From NCBI GenBank assembly GCA_001630475.1, contig KV419405.1, positions 559,841-623,840 on the forward strand: a stretch of 64,000 bases of DNA. Direction: 5' to 3'. The stretch comes from Sistotremastrum niveocremeum HHB9708. Lineage: Eukaryota > Basidiomycota > Agaricomycetes > Sistotremastrales > Sistotremastraceae. Below the pieces are notes generated by a model, which saw only the letters and a list, made by a program, of their open reading frames with translations, was not told where the DNA came from and ran no database searches. Below are positions 10,728 through 21,685 of the stretch, one piece after another (position 1 is the stretch's first letter; every line of letters starts with the position of its first letter). The position numbers and the translations under genes are program-made.

Positions 10728-12310
10728 TTAATAATATGTGGGCGACTTGTATGCAGAAGCAACACCTACGGTGCCCAAAACAGACTCTTCAGTGGGTGGC
10801 GGGTTTACTTTATTCTCAATTTTCAGCATTTCACAGAAAGCCTCCGTTTGAGGATTTGTATACCAGAGAGCTGAGACAATGAAAATCATTGAGTCTTTGT
10901 GCTCCAGAGTTTGAAATGATATTTGAGGGACTTACGTTGTCCATTCCAAGCGGCATTTTCACTTCTCCCTTCACCGGGAGCAGTGCGACAAAATTGCTGA
11001 ACGTCGGAAATCCGTTTGTGAGTACCAATATTCTCGACCACCCATTTCATCTCTTTCTTGAGTTTGGAGGAGAGTACTGCAGGGGTAGGTAGTCGGGTGG
11101 CAGTAGAGAGTAGAGATAAGTTTGGGTGAAGCGCTCGAGAGATAGCGAGCCATTCCGTGTCGTAGCTCAAGCCGTCATGATGAGAGCTAGCGATGGCAGG
11201 TTCAATGCCCAAGATCTAGAGACGCACACGTGAGCCACTGATCAAAATCATTCAGAGAGATGTATCCTCCAAGGATAACCGATGTTCTCCACATTTATCA
11301 AGGGCGAGAAAATGAGTTTCTGAGGATTCTGATTCTTTCGTCGGCTCGCTTGAAGAACCGTTCTTCTGTTGAGTATGAGACTCCTGCTGTTGCTTGTTAT
11401 CTGTAGAATCGTGTTCATGACGAACAACAGCCCGAAACTTGACATGCATATGAGCCGAAAACCATCGTTTTGGCTTCAATGACATCAGGAGTTTCATCAA
11501 AGGCGGCGATCCTAACTCTCCCTTGTCCGGGTCTTTCTTGAACCAAGGTTTCTGTTTCAAGAGTCTCTCGATATCCCCATGCTGCTCAATCGTATTCGGC
11601 CAATCATGCGACATGAAGATATCGATAGGTAGAGACGACGTGGAGAGGAGGGAGAGCTTGAGGATGTCGTAGGCCCGTGTATGATAGATCGATCGTATGG
11701 AGGATCTGTCGTAAGGGATGCGTTCGAAGTGTCCGAGGTGATAATGAGCCTTATTGCAAATGCCCGACGATCCTGCGATTCGGAGGCCGTTGAAGCGGAC
11801 ACAGCCTGCGGCACCGAGATAATATATGTTGGGAGCCAGCCAACCTCCGTAATATCTATATTGACGATGAGAACGAAGTCGGGGAATTTTAATAATCGGC
11901 AAGCAACATACAATTCCCACATGTAGTTCGAGGCTTCGTGGTTCCCTCCGATGACAATAGTCAAGACAGGAGCAATTTTCTCTCCTTCGTAATATCTGAA
12001 GGCCAAATAGTCCGTCTCAGTACCAAATAGTTGCGTACTATATCTCAACGCACCGATGAAATCCCCCCAAAGCCTTGTATTTATCCGGTACTGCCATGCA
12101 TTGAAGGTCATGATGGTTCCGAATGGCTTGAAAGTCGCCTCCAATCAAGAGTAGATCAACCTTGATATCTTTCTTTTCCTCGAATGACTTAATCTGCTCG
12201 TATATTTCATCGAGCTTTCCATGGCAGCATCCTTGGACTGCAACCTATTTGGTGTGGGGCACGTTGAGCATAGATTTTTTTCTTTAATGATTATCTTTAC
12301 TTACTTTCAT
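10728..12310 (-). CDS. dbr1: RNA lariat debranching enzyme DBR1, conserved copy with one non-canonical splice donor
   Basis: Minus-strand exons are 12305-12310, 12054-12244, 11912-11995, 11267-11855, 10936-11215 and 10728-10870, giving 430 residues. The first three exons are 6, 191 and 84 nt, identical in length to the other copy. The sequence follows the DBR1 consensus closely: [71 protein letters not shown] and YTNPQTEAF. This is the likelier orthologue of single-copy fungal DBR1. The oddity is intron 4 (11216-11266): where the other copy has GTACGT, this one reads GATACA. Reading through gives an early stop. A canonical alternative pair (donor at 11279, acceptor at 11187) keeps frame but removes part of a conserved strand near the end of the core. 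Confidence 0.88.
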
Positions 12311-12798
12311 GGCTGAAGATGTTCAACAAGCTTAGGTGAGTATCTGGGTTGCTGCTGACTCGGTAACATTGACTCAGGCATAGACGGCAGCACAAAATGA
12401 ATGAGATCGTCCGTCCCGCTGCTTGTTAGACGCTCGTCAAAGGCGCACGGGAAATAGCCGCCCAAGCGCTGCTTCTCGACAACGACGTCTGCTATAACTC
12501 GAAGTCGATCACAAACATAGAGCACCGACTCAGGCTACTATCTGGAACCAATACGACTCACTATTGAGAGGGAAACTGACTGAATAGGAGCCAAATTAGG
12601 CTGTCGATCATTTCCTTTTTGAGCTTCCTCGCGAGCTGCAGTAGATGTCTCAAGAATATTTGCGACGAACAAACAACCTTTCGAACATATGAACCTGCCT
12701 GACCTGCTACCGCTCCTGTTCTCTACGTTCACACCCAGTGTAAACGCCGGTATCAACTACCACATTCACCACTCCACTCAATCACTCGATTTTCAACC
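12311..12798. other. Divergent promoter region between DBR1 and the RVxF protein
   Basis: About 490 bases between the minus-strand DBR1 start and the plus-strand start at 12799. Short minus-strand open frames are present but carry no recognisable motif. No repeats were seen. Confidence 0.5.
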
Positions 12799-13332
12799 AT
12801 GTTCGCACGCATCGCTGCCTCTGCATCCAACGTTACCGGACGGATAGGACTCCGAGCGATCAGGACATCCAAGGCGGCCAAGCTTGTCGCAGATGCTTCT
12901 CGCTCGTCGACTTCCTCCGCAAAGACGGCCGCGACACCCTCCCTCAACCCCAACCTCGCGCATGCTCCCAATCCGGTTTCTAGGATTCCTAGAATTCGGC
13001 TTGAGAGCAATGCGATTCTGGCTGGTGCTCAGCGTTGCCTGTCCACTGTCAATAAGTCAGACCCGCTGTGTCTCACTTCTGTCTCAGACACTTGTGAGAC
13101 ACCGGCGGCCAAGATCACGACTCCCAAGGCAAAGGTCAAGAAGACCGTTCGCTGGGCCGACGAGGTACCGGAGTCGACGACCTTGCCAGTGAGCGTCCTC
13201 GCTGAAGTCAAGAAGGTCAAGAAGTCGGTCCGTTTCGCGGAATATACCCAAGTCAAGTACGTGCCCTTTCCCACAAGGGCACGCAAGGCTATGTTGGCGG
13301 ATTACCTCGCTACAAGACGGCCCTGGCGATAA
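12799..13332 (+). CDS. Small protein with twin RVxF-like motifs and a possible mitochondrial presequence
   Basis: A single exon encodes 177 residues. The start is in a good context (CAACCATG) and the N-terminus (MFARIAASASNVTGRIGLRAIRTSK) is rich in Arg, Ser and Ala without acids, as in mitochondrial presequences. The second half contains an internal repeat, VKKTVRWADEV and VKKSVRFAEYT. Each copy holds a K-x-V-x-[FW] element, the docking consensus for protein phosphatase 1 (KTVRW, KSVRF). I do not recognise a family, and the two readings (mitochondrial import versus cytosolic PP1 binding) conflict unless targeting is dual. A GTGAGT immediately follows the stop and could start a 3' UTR intron. 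Confidence 0.6.
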   Translation: MFARIAASASNVTGRIGLRAIRTSKAAKLVADASRSSTSSAKTAATPSLNPNLAHAPNPVSRIPRIRLESNAILAGAQRCLSTVNKSDPLCLTSVSDTCETPAAKITTPKAKVKKTVRWADEVPESTTLPVSVLAEVKKVKKSVRFAEYTQVKYVPFPTRARKAMLADYLATRRPWR

Positions 13333-15026
13333 AGTGAGTCCTGTATTTCTATGAGCATTTGCCTCCTGCTTCGTTCGTCGAAGTCGGAGGGTTCGTCGGT
13401 TCAGATGAGGGGACGCCCGAGGCTGGATCGACGTCACTGATATACTATGTTTCAGATGTCTCAGGTTGGATATGGGAGGCGAGATCTACTTTTCGAGGTT
13501 GGCTACCTCGGACTATAGGTCAAGCCTGGCTCGTACCTACCCCTCTGGCGAAGGGTACCGGTATATCGCCGCCGCCGCTCTTCCTTCATACCATCGGCTC
13601 GCCAACGATGTTATGGGGGACGAGCAGCTCCAAGTGGGTGACATTTGTCATCACACTCGTCGGGCGACGAATTCGTAGTCTGCCTGGGATGTTCTCCTTG
13701 CGAGGACTGAGGCAGGCGTGAAGCGAATGAGCTTGATGATCTTTGTGATCAACGTTTGGCCACGTTGTGACAATCTTTCTCCCTCGCAGCTTCGTGCAGA
13801 CATTCATAAATTCAAAATCAACTACATGGAAAATGATGTTGATGTTGATAGCATTTATTGCAGTCGTTGGTAGTTCCTAATGCACCATCGTGTGTCTCAA
13901 CGCTGAACATAGTCGAAGGGAATAACAAGTAATATTTGGGGTAACATCCAAGTGTACATTCGGCGGCTCCGACTCTACGTGTAACTTGATTTCATTCTTC
14001 ACGACACCACTAGAGTGTGTATGTACTCAGTTCGGGCTTCAGGTACTGGGACGGGTAGCTCGTGCCCTCGGCCTCCCGACGGACTTCATAAAAAGTTATG
14101 TGAGCTGGCGAAACTGAGACAGGATCGGAGTGCGGCCATTTTCTATTCGGATTGAATGAGATACGAAATTCGTCCATGAACCCAGTTAAGGCATTCCCCA
14201 AAATGACTTTTAAACAATCAGACATCCGTAAGAGACCCTCTGAAATTTCCCTCGGAAGCAATTTATGTAGCCTGGAGAAAATTGGCAATCAGAGAACCCT
14301 GACCGATAGTGCAAGGTCGGACACTGTTATATTTTCAACGAGGCACAAATCAACAATGACATTTTCGAAAATGCAGAAATAGCGCCTATGCCACGCGGCG
14401 GCATGATCGATATAGTGATCGGCCTGCGGATCAATGATTCTCGCGGTCATTTGCTCCCGCGACGACTTGACTTGCTCGTCACCATTTCAACAAGAAAAAG
14501 ATATTCAACAACCTCGATGCAGACAGACCAACAGCTATCGACGCACACGACCAAGAGAGCCTTCTCGTGGCAATCCCGAGGCTTTGTTTCCAATCTTCCA
14601 GGGACGAACAAGAGTGCCCCTTAACTTGATCTTTACTCTCACAGTCCCTGTACTTCGCAGTGCCCGCAACTACCACATGGTATGTACAAAAATTGGAACT
14701 GGTGGGCTTCGACCTAATATGCAGATTGCTGGCCCTGTTGCAGCGTGACTACAGCGAATACATTGACGCCGAATGCAGCTCTCTTTTGGAGATTTGGGGG
14801 AATAAAGAAGCTATCATGCGAGAATGTGATTCGTTGTTCCTTAATGGCTACATCTTCGAAGAACGGTGATCCAGGTGGCTTCAAACGCCTGCAGGCTGCA
14901 GCGCGGAAAAGTCATCAAGGAACGTGCGATATACCTACCGAAACTTATATAACCTCCACACGTTCACAATGACCACACTGTCCATCCCTCAAGATCTCGC
15001 AGTTATTCCCTGTAGCCAGTGCTCAG
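13333..15026. other. Long stretch without a recognised gene, upstream of the GMC remnant
   Basis: About 1.7 kb. A plus-strand frame near 13466-13678 and another near 14660-14869 are open, but neither shows a known motif or convincing splice-supported extension. No FAD-binding N-terminal half of a GMC oxidoreductase (GxGxxG region) was found here, although it would be expected just upstream of 15027. The region may contain decayed sequence from the event that truncated that gene. Confidence 0.4.
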
Positions 15027-15972
15027 GTACTATATAATCTGACTGGCACCGGGCCTTTGGTTGATACGACTTCTCCAGCCATTGCATTCCTTCGAGTTCC
15101 TAGCAATAACAGTATATTCCAGCAATTTCCTGATACGGCAACTGGCCCTGGCGCTCCTCATTATGAATTCCTATGGAGAGTGAGTAGTCATCCCATCTCG
15201 GTGCTGACTGTAAACTAACATTGAACAGGATGCATGGGCATCAAGTTTGCCAGTGACACCCCCTGCAACCGGCTTCTTCACTTCTGTTGTCCAGGTGGTC
15301 GTGGCTCCCGCTTCCCGTAGGGCGTTCTCTTCTTTCATTGATGCCTCTTCTAAATCTTACTCAGGCGGTTCCATCACTCTTGCATCTGCCGATCCCTTTA
15401 CATTCCCCATCATCGACCCCGCATTCCTCACCTCCGAATTCGATGTTCTTGTCGCCAGATTCGCTTTCAAATCTGTCCGCCAATTCATGAATGCCACATC
15501 TTGGCAAGGCTTCAATCTCGGCCTGGCACCGGATTCTATAGCGGAGACTGATGAAGAGATCGACGCGTTCCTCAGGAATAATACTGCTCCTATTTGGCAT
15601 CCTGTTGGGACAAATAGAATCCAGAGCAAGGATGGCAAAGAGGTGGGGGTGGTCGACAGCAAGTTACTGGTCAATGGTGTGACTGGATTGAGAATTGTGG
15701 ACGCTTCCGTCTTTGTGAGTTCTGTCTTAAGGCTTTTTCGGCGTGGTTTCTGACCATTTTCTCTGGTTCAGCCGTTTATTATTGGCGGGCATCCGCAAGC
15801 AACAGTCTACGCTCTCGCTGAAAGAGCAGCCGACCTGATCAAGGAACAGTTCGCACGAGAGGTTCCTGGACAGTGCTGGACCGAAACCCCACGATATACC
15901 GGTATTTCGAGAGAGAAGTCGGACTCGGCTAGCAAGACTCGCATCCACTTGTCATATTTTGGGCAAATATAA
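15027..15972 (+). pseudogene. GMC oxidoreductase, 5'-truncated remnant (aryl-alcohol-oxidase type)
   Basis: Only the C-terminal half of a secreted flavin-dependent alcohol/sugar oxidoreductase is present. Readable exons are 15027-15179, 15229-15316, 15365-15719 and 15772-15972. Evidence: TGTGPLVD near the beginning, APASRGSITLAS after splicing a 48-nt intron, ADPFTFPIIDP, and the GMC_C signature WHPVGTNR...[33 protein letters not shown] with the catalytic-site His (HPVG). The splice sites and the remaining frame look intact, so loss of the front half seems recent or the fragment is still spliced. No start codon joins the first exon in frame, and no FAD-binding half exists upstream. An assembly gap is possible. 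Confidence 0.8.
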
Positions 15973-16563
15973 CTTCACTTTGTTTTATCAAACAAGAACG
16001 GTATGGCTTCAATACGACGATCTGAACTCTCCTGAAAAGCCGGCCGAATTTGTCCTCAGAATGAGGCTGAATGTAATGCCTGCGGTCTAGATGGGGAAGC
16101 TCACCACACAGAACACGGACCTAAGCGACTGAGACATTGCACAAGGCGATGACTATTGTATGGCCTTTGGACCTTCTTTGGCTTCTAGTTCACGAGCTTG
16201 AGAACCTCGAGGGTGTATAAGCTGCCGAAGAAGTGCTTCAATTTCGCCGTCGAGTGCAGCTGTTTTTGTCGCAAATATTTTTGTACCTGCCATCGAGACA
16301 ATGGCGCACATATGAGCGCAAAAACACGGTTCAGGTTCCATTTCATGAATTTGCCTATAATTTTGGCTCAAAAACTGAAGCCAAGCGCAACGGCGCTAAT
16401 GATCGCGAAGTACAAGTTGAAGGCGCGTTACGTCATCCGAGGTGCCGTCCGCTTGTCCGCACTCCTTCGAACGACGAAAGCTCCCATGAACTCAATGTTG
16501 GGGTCACGGGGGACAGTGGCGCCTCGAGGTACAAAACCTACAGAATGATTCAAGCATGCTGCC
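15973..16563. other. Intergenic spacer
   Basis: About 590 bases between the GMC remnant and the transporter, probably holding the transporter promoter. Open frames on both strands overlap here, but none shows a domain or motif I recognise. Confidence 0.45.
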
Positions 16564-19112
16564 ATGGCTTCCTTCTCCACTGATGCAAAGCCTGCGGAGC
16601 AGAATTCCGGATACAACCTGAAAAATGAAGGCGAAGTTCAGGAAATTGAACATAGTCGAAACAGCGACGATCGTGGTTCTGATATCGAGAAGCTACTGCT
16701 TGCCGAGGGAAGAGTCAAAGCAGAGCGACATCTTGTCAGGAAGCTGGATTGCAGGCTTTTGCCATGCATCGTCCTGATCTTCATCATGAACTATGTCAGT
16801 TTCATCTGCTCGTAGGAGTTTATGTACTCATTTATGTTCTCGTAGATCGATGTGAGCATTACTGCTTCAGAAACCTCGTCAAAATTAATGTCTTGAAGAG
16901 GACGGCCATCACGTCGGCGAGGTTGAAAGGGCTTGAACAAGACCTCCACCTTACAGGTACTTGATGCCACCCTATCCACCATCAAAAGCTAATTTATCCC
17001 TAAGATCTCCAATTCGATACCGTGATTGCGATACTCTACGCGTCCTACTGTCCTGCCCAGGTGAATCCTATTCATCTTCAGCTCCACACATGTCCTAATA
17101 CGTATCCTCGTTCAAAGATACCGTCGAATATGGTCTGTCATCCTGTCAAACTGCCTCTGGTGACTGCTCACCCTCTTAACTTTGCAGATTTTGAATAAAG
17201 TCAAACGGTAAGCCTCCAGCGGAAACCAAGCTCAGCCATTGTCTCAACTACCGTCACAGGCCTTCTTTGTACATTGGTATATGCGTAGTTTTGTGGGGAA
17301 TCACGTCAGCGTCGACTGCTGCCACGAAAAACTATGCTGGCATATTGCTCTGTCGAGTTTTCATTGGTCTACCAGAGGTATTATAAGATCCGTGTCCTGA
17401 TTTTATACTGTGACCTACATTCTGGACCAGGCTGCTTTCTATCCAGGAGCTATTTATTTATTGAGTCGATGGTATACTCGGAAGGTACGGGCTGGGCTAA
17501 CGGAATCATTGGTCGAATAGTCATATTCACATTTTCACCAGGAGCTTGCTTTTCGTTCGGCTATTCTCTACGGAGGGCTCTTGATATCGAACGCTTTCGG
17601 GAGTGTATGGTCTTTATCATGCGACACGCCTTCAACCGTTTGACTATTATGACTAGCTTATGGCCGCCGGAATTCTTTCTAACATGGAAGGAAAATTGGG
17701 GATCCGCGCATGGAGATGGTAAGGAACCCCACAACGGCTACTTCTGGGACTGACACGAGCTTGACAGGTTATTCATCATCGAGGTAATATTCCCAAGATT
17801 GCACGTATGCAAAATTCGAACTCTCTCAACAGGGCTCGATTACGTGCTTCATTGGATTCTGCTCGATGTACATTCTGCCCGATTATCCCCAAAATACCCG
17901 CTGGATGTCTCCAGAAGAAAGGCTTTTGGCTCAAGTTCGGCTCTCTGAAGATGCTGCAGAAGCCGACGAAGATTGTGCAGAGGACTCGTATGTATTCTGG
18001 TTTGCCTCGATGGCTTATCTTCACGATCCCTGTAGCGCCTGGACGGGCTTCAAGCAAGCAATCAGTGATCCGAAGGTTCCCATCTTCGCGGTTATGACGT
18101 GCTCCCAACTGCTCGGATTGAGTTTTGTTAATTTCTTCCCAACGTTGACTTCTACTTTGGGCTTCAATACCACCGTGAGCTTGCTCCTCGCCGCGTGAGT
18201 GGGTTCAGTTTCCTCCATGAAAGACATATTGACATGCTAGAAGTCCCCCTTGGATTTTTGCTACTATGGTGTGCTTGGCGAACGCCTGGCATTGCGGTAA
18301 GCTGTCCCTTCTATCGCTATAATATAGAGTGCAAGCTCACGTAGCACTGTCTCAGATCGCTCTGGGGAACGTTTCTTCCATATTGCGGGCCCATGGTGGG
18401 GTGTTATTCTTGGATTCATCATTTCTCTCGCAACGCGTGTCACGGGAGCCCGCTATGTCAGTATGTTCCTGATGGCAAGTGGCTATGCAGGTGCGTTCTC
18501 CCCACCTAATATTTTCGATTATCTGAACGATGACGTCTATAGGCTTCGCATTGACTCTCGTTTGGTACGCTTCCAACCACCTCTTCAGTATTCCGGTCTC
18601 ATCGCTTGTTTCAGGGTCTCCAATGCGATTCCTCGACCTCCTGCTAAGAGAGCTGCTGCTATAGGTATCGTCAATGGATGTGAGTCATGACATCAGAATG
18701 CCAAATTCTTGTGTCCTGATTTTGTCACTCCAGTCGGCAATATTGGTAACTTGTACGTCGTTACAATACCACTCTATAGTTCTTTCTCAACGAGGTTCAG
18801 GATTGGTTCGTACGCTTGGAAGGCCGCGTGGAGTCCCTTTTATCATCCTAGCATGTGGATTTCGCTCTCGGCGTTGCTCTTTTCATCAGCTTTAGCATTG
18901 GGTTCGTCATTATTTCTTACCCGACATATCCTTTTAACCTTGCTCTAGTTATCCGTATTCTATTGAAACGAGAAAATAAGCGTATGGACAGGGATGAAAT
19001 CGGAGATCTTAAGGGTGCAGGAAGAGAACGTATCGAAGAAGCTGCCAGACTTGAGGGGATTTCTTTCGAGCAAGCTCTGGAACGGAAGAGGGGTTTCCGG
19101 TACCTATATTAA
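16564..19112 (+). CDS. MFS permease, allantoate/anion:cation symporter (Dal5-like) family
   Basis: Plasma-membrane transporter for small organic anions or vitamins (allantoate, nicotinate and similar); the substrate cannot be told from sequence. The soluble N-terminus is followed by RKLDCRLLPCIVLIFIMNYIDRTAITSARL, the ACS-family entry into helix 1. Later motifs are YASYCPAQVPSNMIL, GITSASTAATKNYAG, CRVFIGLPEAAFYPGAIYLLSRWYTRKELAFR, WRWLFIIEGSITCFIGF, LPDYPQNTRWMSPEER, AGPWWGVILGF and YAWKAAWSPFYHPSMW. The gene has well over ten short introns and includes a 6-nt micro-exon (16846-16851, ATCGAT) encoding the Ile-Asp of MNYIDR. Skipping it removes the conserved pair without shifting frame. The last exon encodes a charged tail ending FRYLY. 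No frame damage was seen. Confidence 0.9.
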
Positions 19113-19221
19113 AGACAAGAAGAAAGGACGAAGCTTTATACGATTATTGTAACAACAGAGCCAACGAGAGATGAGAGACGCCGATAAGATCGTAAGCGCC
19201 GGCCAAAATAATTTTCGGAAG

Positions 19222-20570
19222 ATGGCACTGTCGGACATGGCAAGCTCTTCGACATCCATACCAGCAGCTGCCTCAGCTGCAGTCCTTGTACCTTCGCAGC
19301 CTATTCCTGACGATGCCGTTTCCGTGAAAGGACCCGATCTCGACCAACCCTTGAGTTTGAACGAGTTTATCGCCAGCTATGAGCGAATAGGCTTTCAAGC
19401 CAACAGTCTTGGCAAAGCTATCAAAATTGTCAATGATATGGTCAGTAAGACCGCACCGTATACTATCGGCTGAATCTTAGAGACATTGTGCAGCGAAAAT
19501 GGAGATTATCTGATGATCCAATTTCGCCAACCGAATCAGAAGATTACCTCTCCCCCGAAGTCCGAGCTTCAACACGCTGTACAATATTCCTAGGCTACAC
19601 CTCCAACTTAATCTCGTCCGGCCTTCGAGAAATAATCCTCCATCTCGTCAAACATAATCATATCTCCGCAATCGTCACCACAGCAGGTGGAATCGAAGAA
19701 GACTTTATTAAATGTCTGGGCGACACTTATCTTGCTGATTTCAACCTTGATGGAGCATCCTTAAGGAAGCAGGGGATGAACAGGATCGGCAACCTTGTGG
19801 TGCCTAATGATAATTATTGTAAGTTTGAGGATTGGGTGACGCCCATCCTTGATCAGATGTTGAGTGAGCAGAAGGAGAGTGGGGAGGTGTGGACGCCTAG
19901 CTCTGTTATTCGACGGTTAGGGAAAGAGATTAATAATGAGGAATCAGTGTACTATTGGGCATATAAGGTGAGTCGCGTCAGAGATTTGGCGACTTCAATT
20001 GACTAAAACGTTACCCCAGAATAATATTCCTGTGTTCTGTCCAGCGTTAACAGACGGTTCACTCGGAGACATGATTTACTTCCATTCGTTCCGAAATCCA
20101 GGACTCATCATCGATATTGTTCGTGATATACGACTCCTTAACGACCTTTCGTTGAAATCGAAGAAAGCTGGGATGATCGTGCTCGGTGGTGGGGTATGCA
20201 AGCATCAAATTGCGAACGCCATGTTGATTGTGAGTCAATGCCAGACGGGTATTATCTGTTGTTCACACTTTTTTGCAGAGAAACGGCGCCGATTATTCGG
20301 TGTTCATCGTATGCAATTTTATATCTCCTATGAAAGCGTGCACTCACGGGATCATAGAACACCGGACAAGAATTTGATGGATCAGATTCTGGAGCACGCC
20401 CTGACGAAGCCGTATCATGGGGAAAAATACGAGCAGGTGCTCAGTCCGTCAAGGTGCGCGTTCTTCTGTACTGGAAATATCTCTTACTAACACTCTCCAA
20501 GGTCTTCGCCGATGCAACCCTCGTATTTCCATTACTAGTTGCAGCTACATTTGCTCAAAAATCTGAGTAA
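19222..20570 (+). CDS. Deoxyhypusine synthase
   Basis: Transfers the aminobutyl group of spermidine to one Lys of eIF5A, the first step of hypusination, in the cytosol with NAD. Exons run from 19222 to 19440, then 19494-19967, 20020-20229, 20279 onward with a short intron before NTGQEFDG, and a last exon ending in AQKSE. Diagnostic stretches are [104 protein letters not shown] (containing the catalytic Lys) and [16 protein letters not shown]. An in-frame ATG exists 51 bases upstream (19171); I prefer 19222 because the intervening 17 residues do not look like family sequence. It converges on TRAPPC2L with ~200 bases between. Confidence 0.93.
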
Positions 20571-20771
20571 AACATGGTATATATGGATGTACACCCCGTA
20601 TCTGTCTCAGCAGCGGTGATCTCGAGACAGCTGAGTCAATGGGAGGGTGGCGATGATTTTGGTCTCGTGGTATGATACCAAGCACAAGGCATGGTATAGT
20701 ATTGGCACGTTGGGGGTTTTGCCGTGACAATACTGTGCGAGACCGACCTTCGTCGAAAAGCTGTAACCATT

Positions 20772-21377
20772 TCACGCTTGGCCAACTGCCTTGGCTATCC
20801 TCTCTACTCGCTTTTGTAGCCCTTTCCAACGACCGTTGTTGGATTGGAGGAGTTGTGCTGGGTCTTGGCCAGCTGCTTCAGATACGTAGAGTTTTAGGAA
20901 CGGATTTGCCAGCGACTGTTGATAGGCGACGTGGAGAGCTTTAAATATCTGGAAAAGGGAGACTCAATTGGACATATCGCAGCGCAGAGAAACGTTGCTC
21001 ACGGTAATGACCTCCGCGTCTCTGACTATCGAGTCAGACAAGACGAGTACGGCGACAATCTTGACTTTGGTCGCAGTTATGTATCCATAGACTGCGACGT
21101 CTTCCATGGCGTATAACAAACCGAGATAAGACTCGGTTGACTTGACATGAGGACCAACTGAGACGATTCATTGAACCTTGTACGAGAAAAAGCGAGTTGT
21201 GGGCCAACCTCGCTCGTCGAAGATATCTAACGAAGTGTGGGCCGTATAGTGCGCTTTCAAGAGATCATCTGGTATATTATTTCCTTGTGATGAGAATGAC
21301 TCGACGAATATAGGGTGGTTTTGAGCAGATATGAAAGCGACGGCGCTGAGTCGTAGCGGCAGGAAGAGGGGAGGCAT
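20772..21377 (-). CDS. TRAPP complex subunit TRAPPC2L/Tca17-like (sedlin fold)
   Basis: Small longin-fold subunit of the TRAPP tethering complex, a Rab exchange factor acting at the Golgi. Minus-strand exons 21209-21377, 21003-21157 and 20772-20948 give 166 residues. Recognisable family features are LSAVAFISAQNHPIFVESF, the HYTAHTSLDIFDER segment, YLGLLYAMEDVAVYGYITATKVKIVAVL and the final helix IFKALHVAYQQSLANPF. The first intron uses a GTTGGC donor. The C-terminus is ~25 residues longer than in animal TRAPPC2L. The start is the only ATG in good position. It shares a ~310-base divergent promoter with the GH95 gene. Confidence 0.88.
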
Positions 21378-21685
21378 CAAGTCGATTGAACCTCCGTCAC
21401 GGCTCCGGCGGTCCTTGGCTTGCCGAGGCTACTTTGCTGCTAAAGCGTGTTCGAGCACAATTGCTGGCAAGATGAGGCTCTTCGCAACCAAGTCCAACGT
21501 GCTAATGCTTCGAGCCAGCCAGTAACGAGGTCTAATACCACCGAAATGCTATTTGTGGTCGACCTCGAGGGCCGGTGCGCTGTCGTGCCGAACAAGGTGT
21601 TTCGAGGGTGTCCGGCCCTGACATGATCAGTACATATGCTTGCTGGCCTTGGATATGGGACGTCCGTCTCTGGGACGCCTTTTGG
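21378..21685. promoter_or_regulatory. Divergent promoter, TRAPPC2L (minus) / GH95 (plus)
   Basis: About 310 bases separate the two start codons (fewer if GH95 begins at 21623). No clear TATA box or named motif was picked out. The role is inferred from the head-to-head arrangement alone. Confidence 0.4.

Noticed and set aside
13359-13721. Overlapping open frames downstream of the RVxF protein
   Set aside because: Two frames are open over the same bases and neither resembles a known protein; a 3' UTR with an intron fits as well.
15317-15364. 16-residue insertion in the GMC fragment between APASR and GSITL
   Set aside because: The 48 bases start GTAGGG and end TACTCAG and their removal gives the family sequence APASRGSITL; it is an intron.
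19171-19221. Upstream in-frame ATG for deoxyhypusine synthase
   Set aside because: The extra 17 residues are unlike the family and the later MALSDMA start is a better fit, though the choice is not certain.
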